From assembly GCF_002091475.1 (NCBI RefSeq), contig NZ_BCTR01000040.1, positions 1 through 57,368 of the forward strand: a stretch of 57,368 bases of DNA, written 5' to 3'. How positions within the stretch are numbered: the first letter of the stretch is position 1; every line of letters begins with the position of its first letter. The stretch is from Sphingomonas azotifigens NBRC 15497. GTDB lineage: Bacteria > Pseudomonadota > Alphaproteobacteria > Sphingomonadales > Sphingomonadaceae. Positions 18,948 to 27,903 of the stretch are shown piece by piece. A program made the position numbers and the translations under genes. Below the pieces are notes generated by a model, which had not been told where the DNA came from, did no database searches, and was given only the letters and a program-made list of their open reading frames with translations.

Positions 18948-20155
18948 GCGGTGCGCGGCAGGATCCAGCGCACCAGCAGCGCACCGGCGAGATAGGAAAA
19001 GGCGGCGATCCAGAACATCGGCGCATAGCCATGGCCATTGTCGAGCGACCAGCCGGCGAGTTCGAGAATGGCCATGCCGGCGAGGTTGCCGGCAAAGGCG
19101 CCGATGCCGATCACCGAGCCGACGCGGCTGGCGGGGATGATGTCGGTCGCCAGCCCGAACACGTTGGTCGAGAAGCCCTGATGCGCGAACAGCGCGAGGC
19201 CGAGGAGGAGGGCGGCAATCCAGGGGTTGCTTGCCACCAGTACCAGCGGAATGGGCAGCACCAGCAGCGCATAGCCAAGCAGGGTGGCGTGCCGCACCTT
19301 CTCCGGCACCCAGCCACGCGCGAGCAGCCAGCCGGGCACCCAGCCGCCGCTGATCGCTCCGAGCGCGGCGAGGCTGTATGCCAGCGCCACGGGGAGGCCC
19401 AGCGCACCTTGCTCCAGCCCGAACTGGCGGTGGAACAGGTCCGGTGTCCAGAACAAGAGGAACCACCAGACCTGGTCGCTCAGCACCTTGGCGACGGCGA
19501 TGGCCAGCGTCCGGCGGTCGCGAAGCAGATGGAGCCACGGCACCTCGGAGCGCGGGCCCCGCACGCTGGCGGCGGCGGGCACATAGCGCAGCCATATCGC
19601 CACCCAGACGAGGCCCAGCCCGCCGGCGATCAGGAAGCTGCCCTTCCAGCCGACCCACAGCGCCAGCGCCGGGATCAGCAGCGGGGTGAGGATCGCGCCG
19701 AAATTGGGCGCGGTGTTGCCGATGCCGAGCGCGCGGGAGCGCTCGGACGGCGGGAAGAAGGTAGCGGCGGACTTCACCGCCGCCGGGGTGCCGATCGACT
19801 CCGCCGCCCCCAGCACGGCGCGGGCGGCGACGAACTGGGTGACGGTGGTGGCGAAGGCATGCGCCATGCCCGCGAGGCTCCACACGGCCACGCCCAGCGC
19901 GAAGCCGCGTCGCAGCCCCACCCGGTCGAGGAACCAGCCGGTGCCGAGAAAGGCCAGTGCCGCGGCGAACTGGAAGGCCGAGGCCATGTGCGCATAGTCG
20001 CGGTCGGACCAGTGGAACTCGCCCTGCAGCATGGGCTTGAGCAGCGCGAGGATCTGCCGGTCGACATAGTTGAGCATCACCGCGCCGAACACGAGCGCCA
20101 GGATCGCCCAGCGACCCTGCGCTCCGGCGGTGCCGTCAGTAGAGGATGCGCGCAT
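18929..20155 (-). CDS. MFS transporter, anion:cation (ExuT-like) symporter type
   Basis: The 408-residue inner-membrane protein has about twelve helices. The start VFGAVMLNYVDRQILALL, with its NYVDR motif, and FLGTGWFLDRVGLRRGFALG are typical of the anion:cation symporter family that imports hexuronates, phthalate and other organic acids. Its start lies inside the 3' end of the upstream TonB receptor gene (20-base overlap), so outer- and inner-membrane uptake are translationally linked. Substrate is unknown; the gene neighbourhood suggests an anionic sulfur compound. Confidence 0.88.
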   Translation of the reverse strand: MRASSTDGTAGAQGRWAILALVFGAVMLNYVDRQILALLKPMLQGEFHWSDRDYAHMASAFQFAAALAFLGTGWFLDRVGLRRGFALGVAVWSLAGMAHAFATTVTQFVAARAVLGAAESIGTPAAVKSAATFFPPSERSRALGIGNTAPNFGAILTPLLIPALALWVGWKGSFLIAGGLGLVWVAIWLRYVPAAASVRGPRSEVPWLHLLRDRRTLAIAVAKVLSDQVWWFLLFWTPDLFHRQFGLEQGALGLPVALAYSLAALGAISGGWVPGWLLARGWVPEKVRHATLLGYALLVLPIPLVLVASNPWIAALLLGLALFAHQGFSTNVFGLATDIIPASRVGSVIGIGAFAGNLAGMAILELAGWSLDNGHGYAPMFWIAAFSYLAGALLVRWILPRTAYADAG

Positions 20156-22379
20156 TCAGGCCGACATAGCGATCATTGTCACGGGGCACGTAACGGACGA
20201 CACCGGCGGTGGTGCCATAGACGAGATAGTTGGCATAGTGCTGGTCGAGGATGTTCTTCACCAGCGCGCGCAGCTCCCAGCGCTCCCCGCCGATCAGCGC
20301 GATGCTGGCGTTCCAGAGGCCGTAGGCGGGCTGGATCGTGTCCGGGTTCTGGGTGATCGCGTACTGGGTCTTGCTCTTGTAGCTGGCGTCGGTCTGCAGC
20401 TCGACCGCCAGGCCGTCGGTGATCGGCAGCTTCCACGCCGCGCCGCCGCTCAGCTTCCAGTCGGGGGCGAAGGGCAGGGCGCCGCTGTCGATCGAGGTGC
20501 AGCTGGTCGCCGCCGGGCAGTTGAAGTGGCGGATGCGCGCATCGGTGCGCGCCACCGCGAAGTTGAGCGTCAGCCGGCCGGTCGGCCGCGCGTTCAGATC
20601 GGCCTCGACGCCCTTGGTCCGTACCCGGCCCGCGTTGATCAGCCGGGTAACGATCGCGCCGAGATAGGTGTCGGTGTAATTGGCCTGGAAGCCGTCATAA
20701 TCGGTGAGATAGGCAGCGATCCCGCCGCTTATCCGCCCGTCGAACAGGCTGCCCTTGAGCCCGACTTCGTAGCTGGTCGAGGTCTCGGGCGCGAGCGGCT
20801 GGGTGTCGAACGCCTGCATGTTGAAGAAGACGTTGTAGGCCGGGCCCTTATAGCCGCGCGAGAAGGTGAAATAGGTGTTGGCGTTGGGCGCCAGCTTGTA
20901 CTGCACCCCGGCGCGGGCGCTGTAGTCCACCCGGTCGGTCTTGCCGCTGCTGGCGAAGCTGGGGCGGATGCCTGCCACGCCGGTCGCGGTGTCCGATACG
21001 CGCTGGTGGAAATAGCTGAGCGAATCGTGGATCAGGCGGCCGCCGGCGATGAAGGTCAGCGTGTCGGTGGCGTGGAGGTTGGCCTCGCCGAACAGCGCGT
21101 GGTTCTGCGCGCGGATGCCGTAGTTCGCGACGCCGTTGTTGGTCCCCGGCGCACCGCCGATCAGCTGGGTGACGCTGCGCTGGTAGCGCTCGTCGGTATC
21201 GGCCGAGAGCAGATAGGCGCCTACGACATAGTCGACCAGCCCGCCCTGCGGTGAGGCGAGGCGGATCTCCTGCGAGAACTGGTCGAAGTCGACGGTGCCG
21301 TCGTCGCGGCCCTGCGGAAAGCCCGCGGCGAGGATCGCGCGCGCGTCCCAATCCGGCTTCTGGTGGTTCTTCCATTCGCGATAGGCGGTGATCGAGGTCA
21401 GCGTGTAGCCGCCGCCCAGCCCCCAATCGAGCGCGATCGAGCCGCCATAGTTGCGGTCGCGCACCTCGGCGTCGAAATTGGTGTTGATCCGGGTATTGTT
21501 GGCCGAGGGCGTGATGCCTTCCTGCGTCAGCAACCCCGCGAGGGTCGCGTTCGGCGTTACCACGCCGGTCGGATAGGCGACGCGGCTGGAACTGACATAG
21601 ACACCCTGCGGGGTATCGTCGCGATTATAGAGATAGTCGCCGGCGAAGGTGATCGTCACGTCGTCGTTGGGTTTGGCGACGATCTTGCCGCGAACCCCCC
21701 AGCGGTCATAGCCGTTCACCCAGTTGCGCGTGCCGACATTGTAGACGTTGCCGCGATAGGCGGCGTAGAGCCCGCTCAGCGTATAGCCGATAGTGCTGGT
21801 GATCGGGCCCGAGACCGTGCCCTTGATGCGGCCCTCGCCGCCCTCGTAATAGCCGCCCTCGAGCGACCCGGTCTGGGTCTTGGTCGGGCCCTTGGTGACG
21901 AGGTTGATCACGCCGGCCGAGGCATTCTTGCCGAACAGCGTGCCCTGCGGCCCGCGCAGTACCTCGAGATGGTCGAGATCGAGCAGGTCGAGCGTCGCCT
22001 GGCCCGGGCGGACCAGCACCACACCGTCGATCACCGTCGAGACCGAGCTTTCCACGCCCGGCGAGGTGGTGATCGTGCCGACGCCGCGGATGAACACGGT
22101 ACGATCCTTGTTCGACTGGCCGGTGCGGAAATCCACCGTCGGGATGACGGTGGAGAGGTCCTGCAGCGTGTTGAGGTTGCGCGAGGCGGCGACATCGCCG
22201 TTCACCACCGACACCGCGATCGGCACGTCCTGCAGATTCTCGTTGCGGAAGCGCGCGGTGACGACGATGTCGCCCGCGCCATCCTTTGCGGGTGTCTCGG
22301 AATCCTGTGCCTGGGCGAGCGCCGGCTGCGCCACTCCCGCCAGCAGACCTGCGACCAACCAACCGTGCAAGCGCCCCAT
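20136..22379 (-). CDS. TonB-dependent outer membrane receptor
   Basis: The 747-residue protein has a signal peptide (GWLVAGLLAGVAQPALA), a TonB box-like stretch (GDIVVTARFRNENLQDVP), a plug domain (VFIRGVGT, then IDGVVLVRPGQ and LEVLRGPQGTLFGKNASAG) and a C-terminal 22-strand barrel ending NARILY. It would bring a ligand across the outer membrane using TonB energy. It is followed by an overlapping MFS gene and preceded by the formylglycine-generating enzyme and arylsulfatase genes, all on the same strand, which points to a sulfated or sulfonated ligand rather than iron. Confidence 0.93.
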   Translation of the reverse strand: MGRLHGWLVAGLLAGVAQPALAQAQDSETPAKDGAGDIVVTARFRNENLQDVPIAVSVVNGDVAASRNLNTLQDLSTVIPTVDFRTGQSNKDRTVFIRGVGTITTSPGVESSVSTVIDGVVLVRPGQATLDLLDLDHLEVLRGPQGTLFGKNASAGVINLVTKGPTKTQTGSLEGGYYEGGEGRIKGTVSGPITSTIGYTLSGLYAAYRGNVYNVGTRNWVNGYDRWGVRGKIVAKPNDDVTITFAGDYLYNRDDTPQGVYVSSSRVAYPTGVVTPNATLAGLLTQEGITPSANNTRINTNFDAEVRDRNYGGSIALDWGLGGGYTLTSITAYREWKNHQKPDWDARAILAAGFPQGRDDGTVDFDQFSQEIRLASPQGGLVDYVVGAYLLSADTDERYQRSVTQLIGGAPGTNNGVANYGIRAQNHALFGEANLHATDTLTFIAGGRLIHDSLSYFHQRVSDTATGVAGIRPSFASSGKTDRVDYSARAGVQYKLAPNANTYFTFSRGYKGPAYNVFFNMQAFDTQPLAPETSTSYEVGLKGSLFDGRISGGIAAYLTDYDGFQANYTDTYLGAIVTRLINAGRVRTKGVEADLNARPTGRLTLNFAVARTDARIRHFNCPAATSCTSIDSGALPFAPDWKLSGGAAWKLPITDGLAVELQTDASYKSKTQYAITQNPDTIQPAYGLWNASIALIGGERWELRALVKNILDQHYANYLVYGTTAGVVRYVPRDNDRYVGLNARILY

Positions 22380-22502
22380 CCGATCCTCCTTATGTGTCGG
22401 GGCGGGTGGTAATTCCCAGCAGTGAGCTAGGAAAATAAGCTTTTGCTTGGGCGCGGCAAAGCAGGCCTTCGCGCGCTAGCGAAAACCTTTGCATGCAGAG
22501 GC

Positions 22503-23447
22503 TTATCGGCTGACGGTGCGAAAGCCGAGATGCGAAGCGGCGAGCGTCTCCTCCTGGGCATGGCGGGCGGCGGGGCGGTAGCGGGCGCAATAGTTGCTGG
22601 CGCAGAGATAGGAGCCGCCCTTGATCACCCGCGCCCTCGCGTCGGGCTGGCGGGGATCGAAGCTCGGGTTGCCGGGCGCTCCGTCACCGACCGCGAAGGG
22701 CGCGTGGCTGGGCAGATACCAGCTTTTGGTCCATTCCCAGACATTGCCGATCAGATCATAGGCGCCCGCGCCGTTGGGCTTGAAGCAGCCGGCTGGCGCG
22801 CGACCCGTGTAGCCGTCGCGCTTCGTGTTGGTGTTCGGGAAGCTGCCCTGCCAGGTGTTGGCGCGGTCCGGGTTGGGCTCGGCATCCGGATCGGCGATGC
22901 CCACGCGAGCCGCCGCCTCGAATTGTTCCTCGCTCGGCAGCGCTCGGCCGACCCAGCGGGCATAGGCCCGGGCGTCGGCGAAGGTGACGGCGACCACCGG
23001 CTCTTCCTCGTGCCCCGCGATGCTGCTGCCCGGCCCCTCGGGATGGCGCCAGGTCGCGCCGGGCACGAAGCGCCACCAGCGGCGCGGATCGGGTTCGTCG
23101 ATCGCGGTCTTGGGCGGCACGAAAACGAAGGCGCCGCCGCCGGGCTTCTCCGCCTCGGTGCGGTAGCCGGTGGCCGTCACGAAGGCGGCGAACTGGCGGT
23201 TGGTGACTTCGTGCGCGTCGATATCGAAGGCGGGCACCTCGGTTTCGGTGGGTGGGCCTTCCTCGGGGTAGTAGCGGCTGCTGCCCATCACGAAGCGGCT
23301 GGCGGGGATGCGCACCGGCCGGTCGAGATGGCTGCCCGCGCACACCCGCGGCGGGCCGGCCGAGGTGGGCGCCGCCGCCGGGCGCGTCGCCCAGAGCAGC
23401 GGCAGCGCGACCAGCGGCGGCAGCGCGAGGAGCGCAACCGGCTTCAC
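22503..23447 (-). CDS. Formylglycine-generating enzyme, apparently exported
   Basis: FGE (SUMF1 type) turns the active-site cysteine of sulfatases into formylglycine using oxygen and copper. This 314-residue protein shows PASRFVMGSS near the start, DAHEVTNRQFAAFV, GNVWEWTKSWY and the copper-binding cysteine pair in GGSYLCASNYCARYRPAAR (Cys282 and Cys287), so it should be active. The first 26 residues (MKP, then a hydrophobic stretch, then PAAAP) look like a signal peptide or membrane anchor, so modification may occur in the periplasm, where the enzyme is not usually placed. It lies directly downstream of the sulfatase gene, on the same strand. Confidence 0.92.
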   Translation of the reverse strand: MKPVALLALPPLVALPLLWATRPAAAPTSAGPPRVCAGSHLDRPVRIPASRFVMGSSRYYPEEGPPTETEVPAFDIDAHEVTNRQFAAFVTATGYRTEAEKPGGGAFVFVPPKTAIDEPDPRRWWRFVPGATWRHPEGPGSSIAGHEEEPVVAVTFADARAYARWVGRALPSEEQFEAAARVGIADPDAEPNPDRANTWQGSFPNTNTKRDGYTGRAPAGCFKPNGAGAYDLIGNVWEWTKSWYLPSHAPFAVGDGAPGNPSFDPRQPDARARVIKGGSYLCASNYCARYRPAARHAQEETLAASHLGFRTVSR

Positions 23448-23496
23448 GATCGGCCCCCTGCAGCGAGAGGATCGGCGCCGATGCCCAGAAAACGAT

Positions 23497-23593
23497 CGTC
23501 ATTCCCGCGAAGGCGGGAATCCATTGGCCAGGACGGCGGGGGCAGGAACCGCGCTGGCGACCCCAATGGATCCCCGCCTTCGCGGGGATGACG
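23497..23593. repeat. 97-bp palindromic repeat, copy 2, intergenic
   Basis: This has the same length and terminal inverted repeats as the element at 1471-1567: it begins CGTCATTCCCGCGAAGG and ends CGCGGGGATGACG, with CCAATGGATCCCCGCC before the right end as in copy 1. The three bases on each side (GAT) match, a possible target duplication. It sits between the sulfatase and FGE genes; as RNA it would fold into a long stem and could alter expression of the FGE gene. Confidence 0.85.
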
Positions 23594-23625
23594 GATTGGG
23601 CGCGGCACCGCGCATGCGCCCGCCA

Positions 23626-25290
23626 TCACGGGAAGGTCGCCGGGGTGGACTGCATCACCACGCCCGCGCCCTTGGCATAGGCATCCCACGCGGCGACCAG
23701 CGTCTTCAGCCGGGCGGGCTGGTCGGCGGCGCGGTCGCGGGTCTCGCCGGGGTCCTCGGCCAGATTGTAGAGCTTCCAGCCGTCGCCGAGGTCGACGATC
23801 TTCCAGTCGCCCTGCCGGATCGCGCGGCGCCCGAACAGCTCGGTGCCGACGATCTCGTTGGGCCCGTGCACCGCCTTGGACTGCCCGCGAAGATAGGGCA
23901 GCCAGCTGCTGCCGCGCACCGGCTGCACGGTCCGCCCGCCATAGCTGCTGCCCTGCCAGCTGCCGCCGGCCGCCTCCACCAGCGTCGGCACCACGTCCAT
24001 CACCGTGCCATAGGCATGGCTGATCTCGCCCTGCCGCTTCCAGCCGGGATAGGAAAGGAAGGCTGCGACGCGCGTGCCGCCCTCGCTGGTGAAGCCCTTG
24101 TAGAGGAAGGACGGCGTGGTCGCCGCCTGTGCCCAGCCCGGGCCATAGGCGGTGTAGGAACTCGCCGCGCCGAGATTGTCGAGCCGGTTGTCCGCCGCCT
24201 TCAGCCGCGCCGCCATGGTCGGCAGCTTGGTGGTGGCGAGGTCGATCCCCTCCGCGCCATTGTCGGCGAGGAACAGGATGATGGTGTTGTCATACTGGCC
24301 GGTCGCCTTGAGGTGGGCGATCACCTTGCCGACATTCTGGTCGAGCCGGTCGACCATCGCCGCATAGACTTCCATCAGCCGCGCCTGCTCGCGTTTCTCC
24401 GTGGGCGAAAGATGTGCCCAGTCCCGCCCGTCGGGCAGCACGAACGGGTGCGGCTTCACGCCCGCCGGCACCAGCCCCAGTGCCTGCTGGCGCTTGAGCC
24501 GCTCGGCTTGGAGCGCTTCGAACCCGGCATCGTAGCGCCCGCGATATTTGGCGATGTCCTCTGCCGGGGCCTGGAGTGGCCAGTGCGGCGCGGTGAAGGT
24601 AAGATAGGCGAAGAAGGGTTTGGCCGGATCGGCATGCCCGAGAAAGCCGATCAGCTTCGCGGCATAAGCGTCGGACGAATAGAAGTCCTTGGGCAGGCTC
24701 GGCAGCGTGACGCCGTTCTCGCGATAGGTCGCCTGGCCGGGCAGCGGGGTCGCCGTCGCGTCGATGCCGAAGTGATTGGCACCGCCCTGAAGCAGGGTGA
24801 AGGCCTGGTCGAAGCCGTGTTTCGTGGGGTCGTCCTGCGGGCGCGTGCCGAGGTGCCATTTGCCCGACATCGCGGTTGCATAACCGAGGTCGCGCAGCCG
24901 CTCGGCGAGCGTCACCACGTCGTCGGGCAGATAGCCCTGATAGCCGGGCTTGCCGATCTGGTTGGGGGCGATCAGCTCGGCCATGTTGCCGAGGCCCGCC
25001 AGATGGTTGTCGGTGCCCGAGAGCAGCATCGATCGGGTCGGCGAACAGGTGGGCGCGGCGTGGAAGCCGGTGAGGCGCAGGCCGTGTTCGGCCAGCGCGT
25101 CGAGATTGGGCGTGTGGATCTCGCCGCCGAACGCACCAAGGTCCGAATAGCCGAGATCGTCGGCGACGATGATCAGGATGTTGGGCCGCTTGGGTGGCGG
25201 CGCGGGGGCAGGCTGGTCCTTCGCCACCACGGCAGGCGACGGGAGCAGCAGCAGGAGCAGGGCGGCGAGGCGAAGGCGCATGGATGGCAT
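23626..25290 (-). CDS. Arylsulfatase (AtsA-like, type I), exported
   Basis: The product of about 554 residues hydrolyses sulfate esters to free sulfate. It has a signal peptide (RLAALLLLLLPSPAVVA). Catalytic elements are complete: metal Asp pair in IIVADDLGYSDLG, the formylglycine site TCSPTRSMLLSG with Cys82, MSGKWHLG, the His in TAPHWPLQ, metal Asp-Asn in FLADNGAEG and Lys in LYKGFTSEGG. The region around CSPTRSMLLSGTDNHLAG is close to the Pseudomonas aeruginosa enzyme AtsA. The FGE gene that would mature it lies just downstream. The start is either ATG 25290 or 25281; neither has a good ribosome-binding site, and a longer frame upstream only runs into repeat sequence. Confidence 0.92.
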   Translation of the reverse strand: MPSMRLRLAALLLLLLPSPAVVAKDQPAPAPPPKRPNILIIVADDLGYSDLGAFGGEIHTPNLDALAEHGLRLTGFHAAPTCSPTRSMLLSGTDNHLAGLGNMAELIAPNQIGKPGYQGYLPDDVVTLAERLRDLGYATAMSGKWHLGTRPQDDPTKHGFDQAFTLLQGGANHFGIDATATPLPGQATYRENGVTLPSLPKDFYSSDAYAAKLIGFLGHADPAKPFFAYLTFTAPHWPLQAPAEDIAKYRGRYDAGFEALQAERLKRQQALGLVPAGVKPHPFVLPDGRDWAHLSPTEKREQARLMEVYAAMVDRLDQNVGKVIAHLKATGQYDNTIILFLADNGAEGIDLATTKLPTMAARLKAADNRLDNLGAASSYTAYGPGWAQAATTPSFLYKGFTSEGGTRVAAFLSYPGWKRQGEISHAYGTVMDVVPTLVEAAGGSWQGSSYGGRTVQPVRGSSWLPYLRGQSKAVHGPNEIVGTELFGRRAIRQGDWKIVDLGDGWKLYNLAEDPGETRDRAADQPARLKTLVAAWDAYAKGAGVVMQSTPATFP

Positions 25291-25346
25291 ATCCGAAAAG
25301 GAGGCCGCGCTTCTGTCAGTGCGCAGGGTTCGCATTGGCACCGAAG

Positions 25347-25485
25347 TCCCCCTCACCCTTCCGCCGCTTCGCGGCTCCCTCCCTCTCCCACAAGGGGAGA
25401 GGGAGAAGCGGCACCCCACCTCCCTCTCCCCTTGTGGGAGAGGGAAGGGGCCCGCCGCCGAAGGCGGTGGGAAGGGTGAGGGGGA
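25347..25485. repeat. 139-bp nested palindrome between sulfatase and dioxygenase genes
   Basis: The outer arms TCCCCCTCACCCTTCC and GGAAGGGTGAGGGGGA (mirrored at both ends) and the inner arms TCCCTCTCCCACAAGGGG and CCCCTTGTGGGAGAGGGA are inverted repeats. It is a composite element of the kind also seen at the right end of the window. Because it lies just upstream of the sulfatase start it may separate that gene from the TonB receptor-symporter-dioxygenase operon by folding in the RNA. Confidence 0.85.
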
Positions 25486-25541
25486 TGAGACGCCTATGCG
25501 ATACCCCTGGATCGAGGAGCACAGCTTAGTAGCGGTGAAAG

Positions 25542-26483
25542 TTAGGCGGCGGCTTCGACCGCGGCGACCGGCTCGGGCTTGATCACCCGGCTGGGCGCCC
25601 CATCGATCCCGCGCGGCACGTCGCCGGCGATGGTGGCGCGGCGCAGCGTACGGCGCTGGTGGCCGAAATCGGCGATGGCGCGGTGCTGGGTGGCGCGATT
25701 GTCCCAGATCGCCACGTCGCCCGGGCTCCAGCGCCAGCGCACCGTGTTCTCGGGCTTGGTCGCATGGTCCTGCAGGATGCCGAACAGCCGGGCGAAATCC
25801 TCGCGGCTGAAGCCGACGAAGCTTTTCACGAAGCTGCCGAGCAGCAGCAGCTTCTCGCCCGTCACCGGGTGGACGCGGACCACCGGATGCTCGGTCTCGT
25901 ACGCCGTCGAGGCGAACACCTCGCGGTGGCGGCGGACCTGCTCGCTGGTCGCCTCGGGGCGTTGCTGGGCATAGTCGAAGGCGTTGGTGTGGACCGCGCG
26001 CAGGGTCTCGACCAGCGCCTTGAGCGGTTCCGGCAGGGTCTCGTACGCGGTTACCGCATTGGCCCAGAGCGTGTCGCCGCCCGCGGGCGGGATGGTGATC
26101 GCGCGGAGGATCGAGGCGGCGGGATAGGCGGGCAGGAAGGTGATGTCGGTATGCCAGGCCGAGGCGGCCTCGCCTTCCTTGCTGTCGAGCTCGAGAAGGA
26201 AACGCGAGCCCGGCGCCACCGGCACGGTCGGGTGGGCGAGCGGATCGCCGAGGCGCTCGGCGAAGGCTTCCTGGCTCGCGTCGTCGAGATGCGTCTGGTT
26301 GCGGAAGAAGATCACCTTGTGGCGGTAGAGCGCGGCGCGGATCGCCTCGACGGTGGCGTTGTCGATGTCGCCGCCCAGCCGCACGCCGCGGATCTCGGCA
26401 CCGATCCGGCCGGCCACGGGGTGGACGTCGAGCACGCTGTCGGCATCGGCGGCGTTGGGGAAGTCATGCGTCTGGATCGTCAT
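25542..26483 (-). CDS. TauD/AtsK-like Fe(II)/2-oxoglutarate dioxygenase
   Basis: The protein has 313 residues and is of the TauD/TfdA family: metal ligands His and Asp in AWHTDITF and the distal His in [13 protein letters not shown], followed by the oxoglutarate-binding Arg in [12 protein letters not shown]. The N-terminal [19 protein letters not shown] is typical of alkylsulfatases such as AtsK and of taurine dioxygenases. Such enzymes hydroxylate the carbon next to the sulfo or sulfate group, which then falls off as sulfite or sulfate. I chose ATG 26483 (MTIQTHDF) because AGGAG is eight bases before it; ATG 26489 is too close. It is the last gene of the TonB receptor-symporter operon. Confidence 0.9.
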   Translation of the reverse strand: MTIQTHDFPNAADADSVLDVHPVAGRIGAEIRGVRLGGDIDNATVEAIRAALYRHKVIFFRNQTHLDDASQEAFAERLGDPLAHPTVPVAPGSRFLLELDSKEGEAASAWHTDITFLPAYPAASILRAITIPPAGGDTLWANAVTAYETLPEPLKALVETLRAVHTNAFDYAQQRPEATSEQVRRHREVFASTAYETEHPVVRVHPVTGEKLLLLGSFVKSFVGFSREDFARLFGILQDHATKPENTVRWRWSPGDVAIWDNRATQHRAIADFGHQRRTLRRATIAGDVPRGIDGAPSRVIKPEPVAAVEAAA

Positions 26484-26501
26484 GTGCATTCTCCTTCAGG
26501 G

Positions 26502-27899
26502 TCACAGGGGAAGTTGGCCGGCGGCGCGCGCATCGAGCGCACGACGGATCGAGGCATGACGCTGCGCGTCGAGCGGGAAGCGCCAGAGGATGGCGGCGGA
26601 CAGGATGTGGGCGAGCGCCGGGCCGAGCGCGAAGACGACTTTCAGCGTCTCCAGCGCCTCGGGCGCGTTGGCGCCCTTGGGGCTGAACCCCATCCAGGCG
26701 ATAAAAGGCAGCGCGATGCCGATGCCGATCGCCGGCCCCGCCTTGGTGGCGAGGCTGAACACCGAGAAGAACAGGCCGGTGCGGTTGTGGCCGGTCTCCA
26801 GCTCGTGATGATCGGCGACGTCGGCGACCATCGCGCGTAGCATGAGGTTGCCCGAGCCCTGCGCGAGCCCCTGCGCAACGGTGAGCGCCAGCAGCAGTCC
26901 GATCCCGCCCGGCACGACGAACAGCAGGCCAAGGTTGATCGCCACCTGCACCAGCTCGCCGGCGATGGCGGTCTCGCGCTTGCCGAAGCGGCGGCCGATC
27001 TGCAGCCAGATCGGCGCGGCGAACACGCCGAAGACGAACTGGAACAGGTACAGGCCGCTCGCCCAGCCGGGGGCGCCCATATAATTGACGGCGAAGAAGG
27101 TGATCAGCCCCGCGCGGATCGACTGGCCGGCGGTGACCGCCACGTCCGAGGCAAGCACGCGGACCAGCAGCCGGTCGCGCAGGATCAGGCTGGCGGTGCG
27201 GAGGAATCCCTCGGGCTTGGGCTCATAGGCCGGGCGCGGCGGCTCGCGGAAGGCGGTCAGGCTCAGCACCAGCGAGGGTGCCAGCGTCAGCAGGATGAAG
27301 CCGCCGACGACGTGGAGCTTGAGCGCGATGTCGGCGGGACGGAGCTGTTCGAGCAGCGTCGGCAGGATCAGGACGAGGAGCAGTCCCGAAGCTTGCGCGG
27401 TCTGCTGGAAGGTCACCGATCGGGTGCGGCCGTGATAGGCGCCCGACAATTCCCCCGCCCAGGCGGAGAAGGGCACCTCGATCATCGTCCAGCCGGCGTA
27501 GAAGAGGAACAGCGCCGCCGCGAGGTAGAGCGGCGCCACGGTCGCAGGCGGGAAGAAGAGCAGCGCCGAGCCCAGCCCGAAGAGCAGCCCGCCCGCCGCG
27601 ATCCACGGCCTGCGCCTTCCGAAGCGGCTGCGGGTGCGGTCGCTCAGCACGCCGACGATCGGATCGGCGGCGACGTCCCAGAAGCGGCCGAGGAAGAAGA
27701 TCAGCCCGATCGTCGCCAGCGAGAGCCCGTAACGGCTGGCATAGAGCTGCGGCACGAACAGGATCAGCGGCAGCCCCGCCCCCGCGATCGGGATCGCCAG
27801 CGAGGCGAAGCCGATCAGGCGCCACGCCGGCGGTTCGTCGGTGCGGATCGGCGGGGAGGCGATGCGGAACCGGGTGTCGTGGGCGGGGATCGTCGCCAT
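26502..27899 (-). CDS. MFS/GPH-type cation symporter
   Basis: The 465-residue inner-membrane protein has about twelve helices and the look of the glycoside-pentoside-hexuronide symporter family: FFLGRFWDVAADPIVGVLSDRTRSRFGRRRPWI contains the D-P-x-x-G-x-x-x-D-R-T-R-x-R-x-G-R-R-R-P signature. GPH carriers bring in sugars and glycosides with Na+ or H+. The ATG at 27899 is four bases after the TonB receptor stop, and the dioxygenase gene follows 18 bases downstream, so the three are one operon. The substrate is probably the same compound taken up by the receptor. Confidence 0.9.
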   Translation of the reverse strand: MATIPAHDTRFRIASPPIRTDEPPAWRLIGFASLAIPIAGAGLPLILFVPQLYASRYGLSLATIGLIFFLGRFWDVAADPIVGVLSDRTRSRFGRRRPWIAAGGLLFGLGSALLFFPPATVAPLYLAAALFLFYAGWTMIEVPFSAWAGELSGAYHGRTRSVTFQQTAQASGLLLVLILPTLLEQLRPADIALKLHVVGGFILLTLAPSLVLSLTAFREPPRPAYEPKPEGFLRTASLILRDRLLVRVLASDVAVTAGQSIRAGLITFFAVNYMGAPGWASGLYLFQFVFGVFAAPIWLQIGRRFGKRETAIAGELVQVAINLGLLFVVPGGIGLLLALTVAQGLAQGSGNLMLRAMVADVADHHELETGHNRTGLFFSVFSLATKAGPAIGIGIALPFIAWMGFSPKGANAPEALETLKVVFALGPALAHILSAAILWRFPLDAQRHASIRRALDARAAGQLPL

Positions 27900-27903
27900 G
27901 GGC

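Noticed and set aside
17823..19883. A long minus-strand frame spanning the dehydrogenase and MFS genes
   Set aside because: It is a shifted frame over two clearly conserved genes and has no domain of its own.
25291..25419. An N-terminal extension of the arylsulfatase
   Set aside because: The extra codons are translated palindromic repeat (SPCGRG-type peptide); the signal peptide starts at 25290 or 25281.
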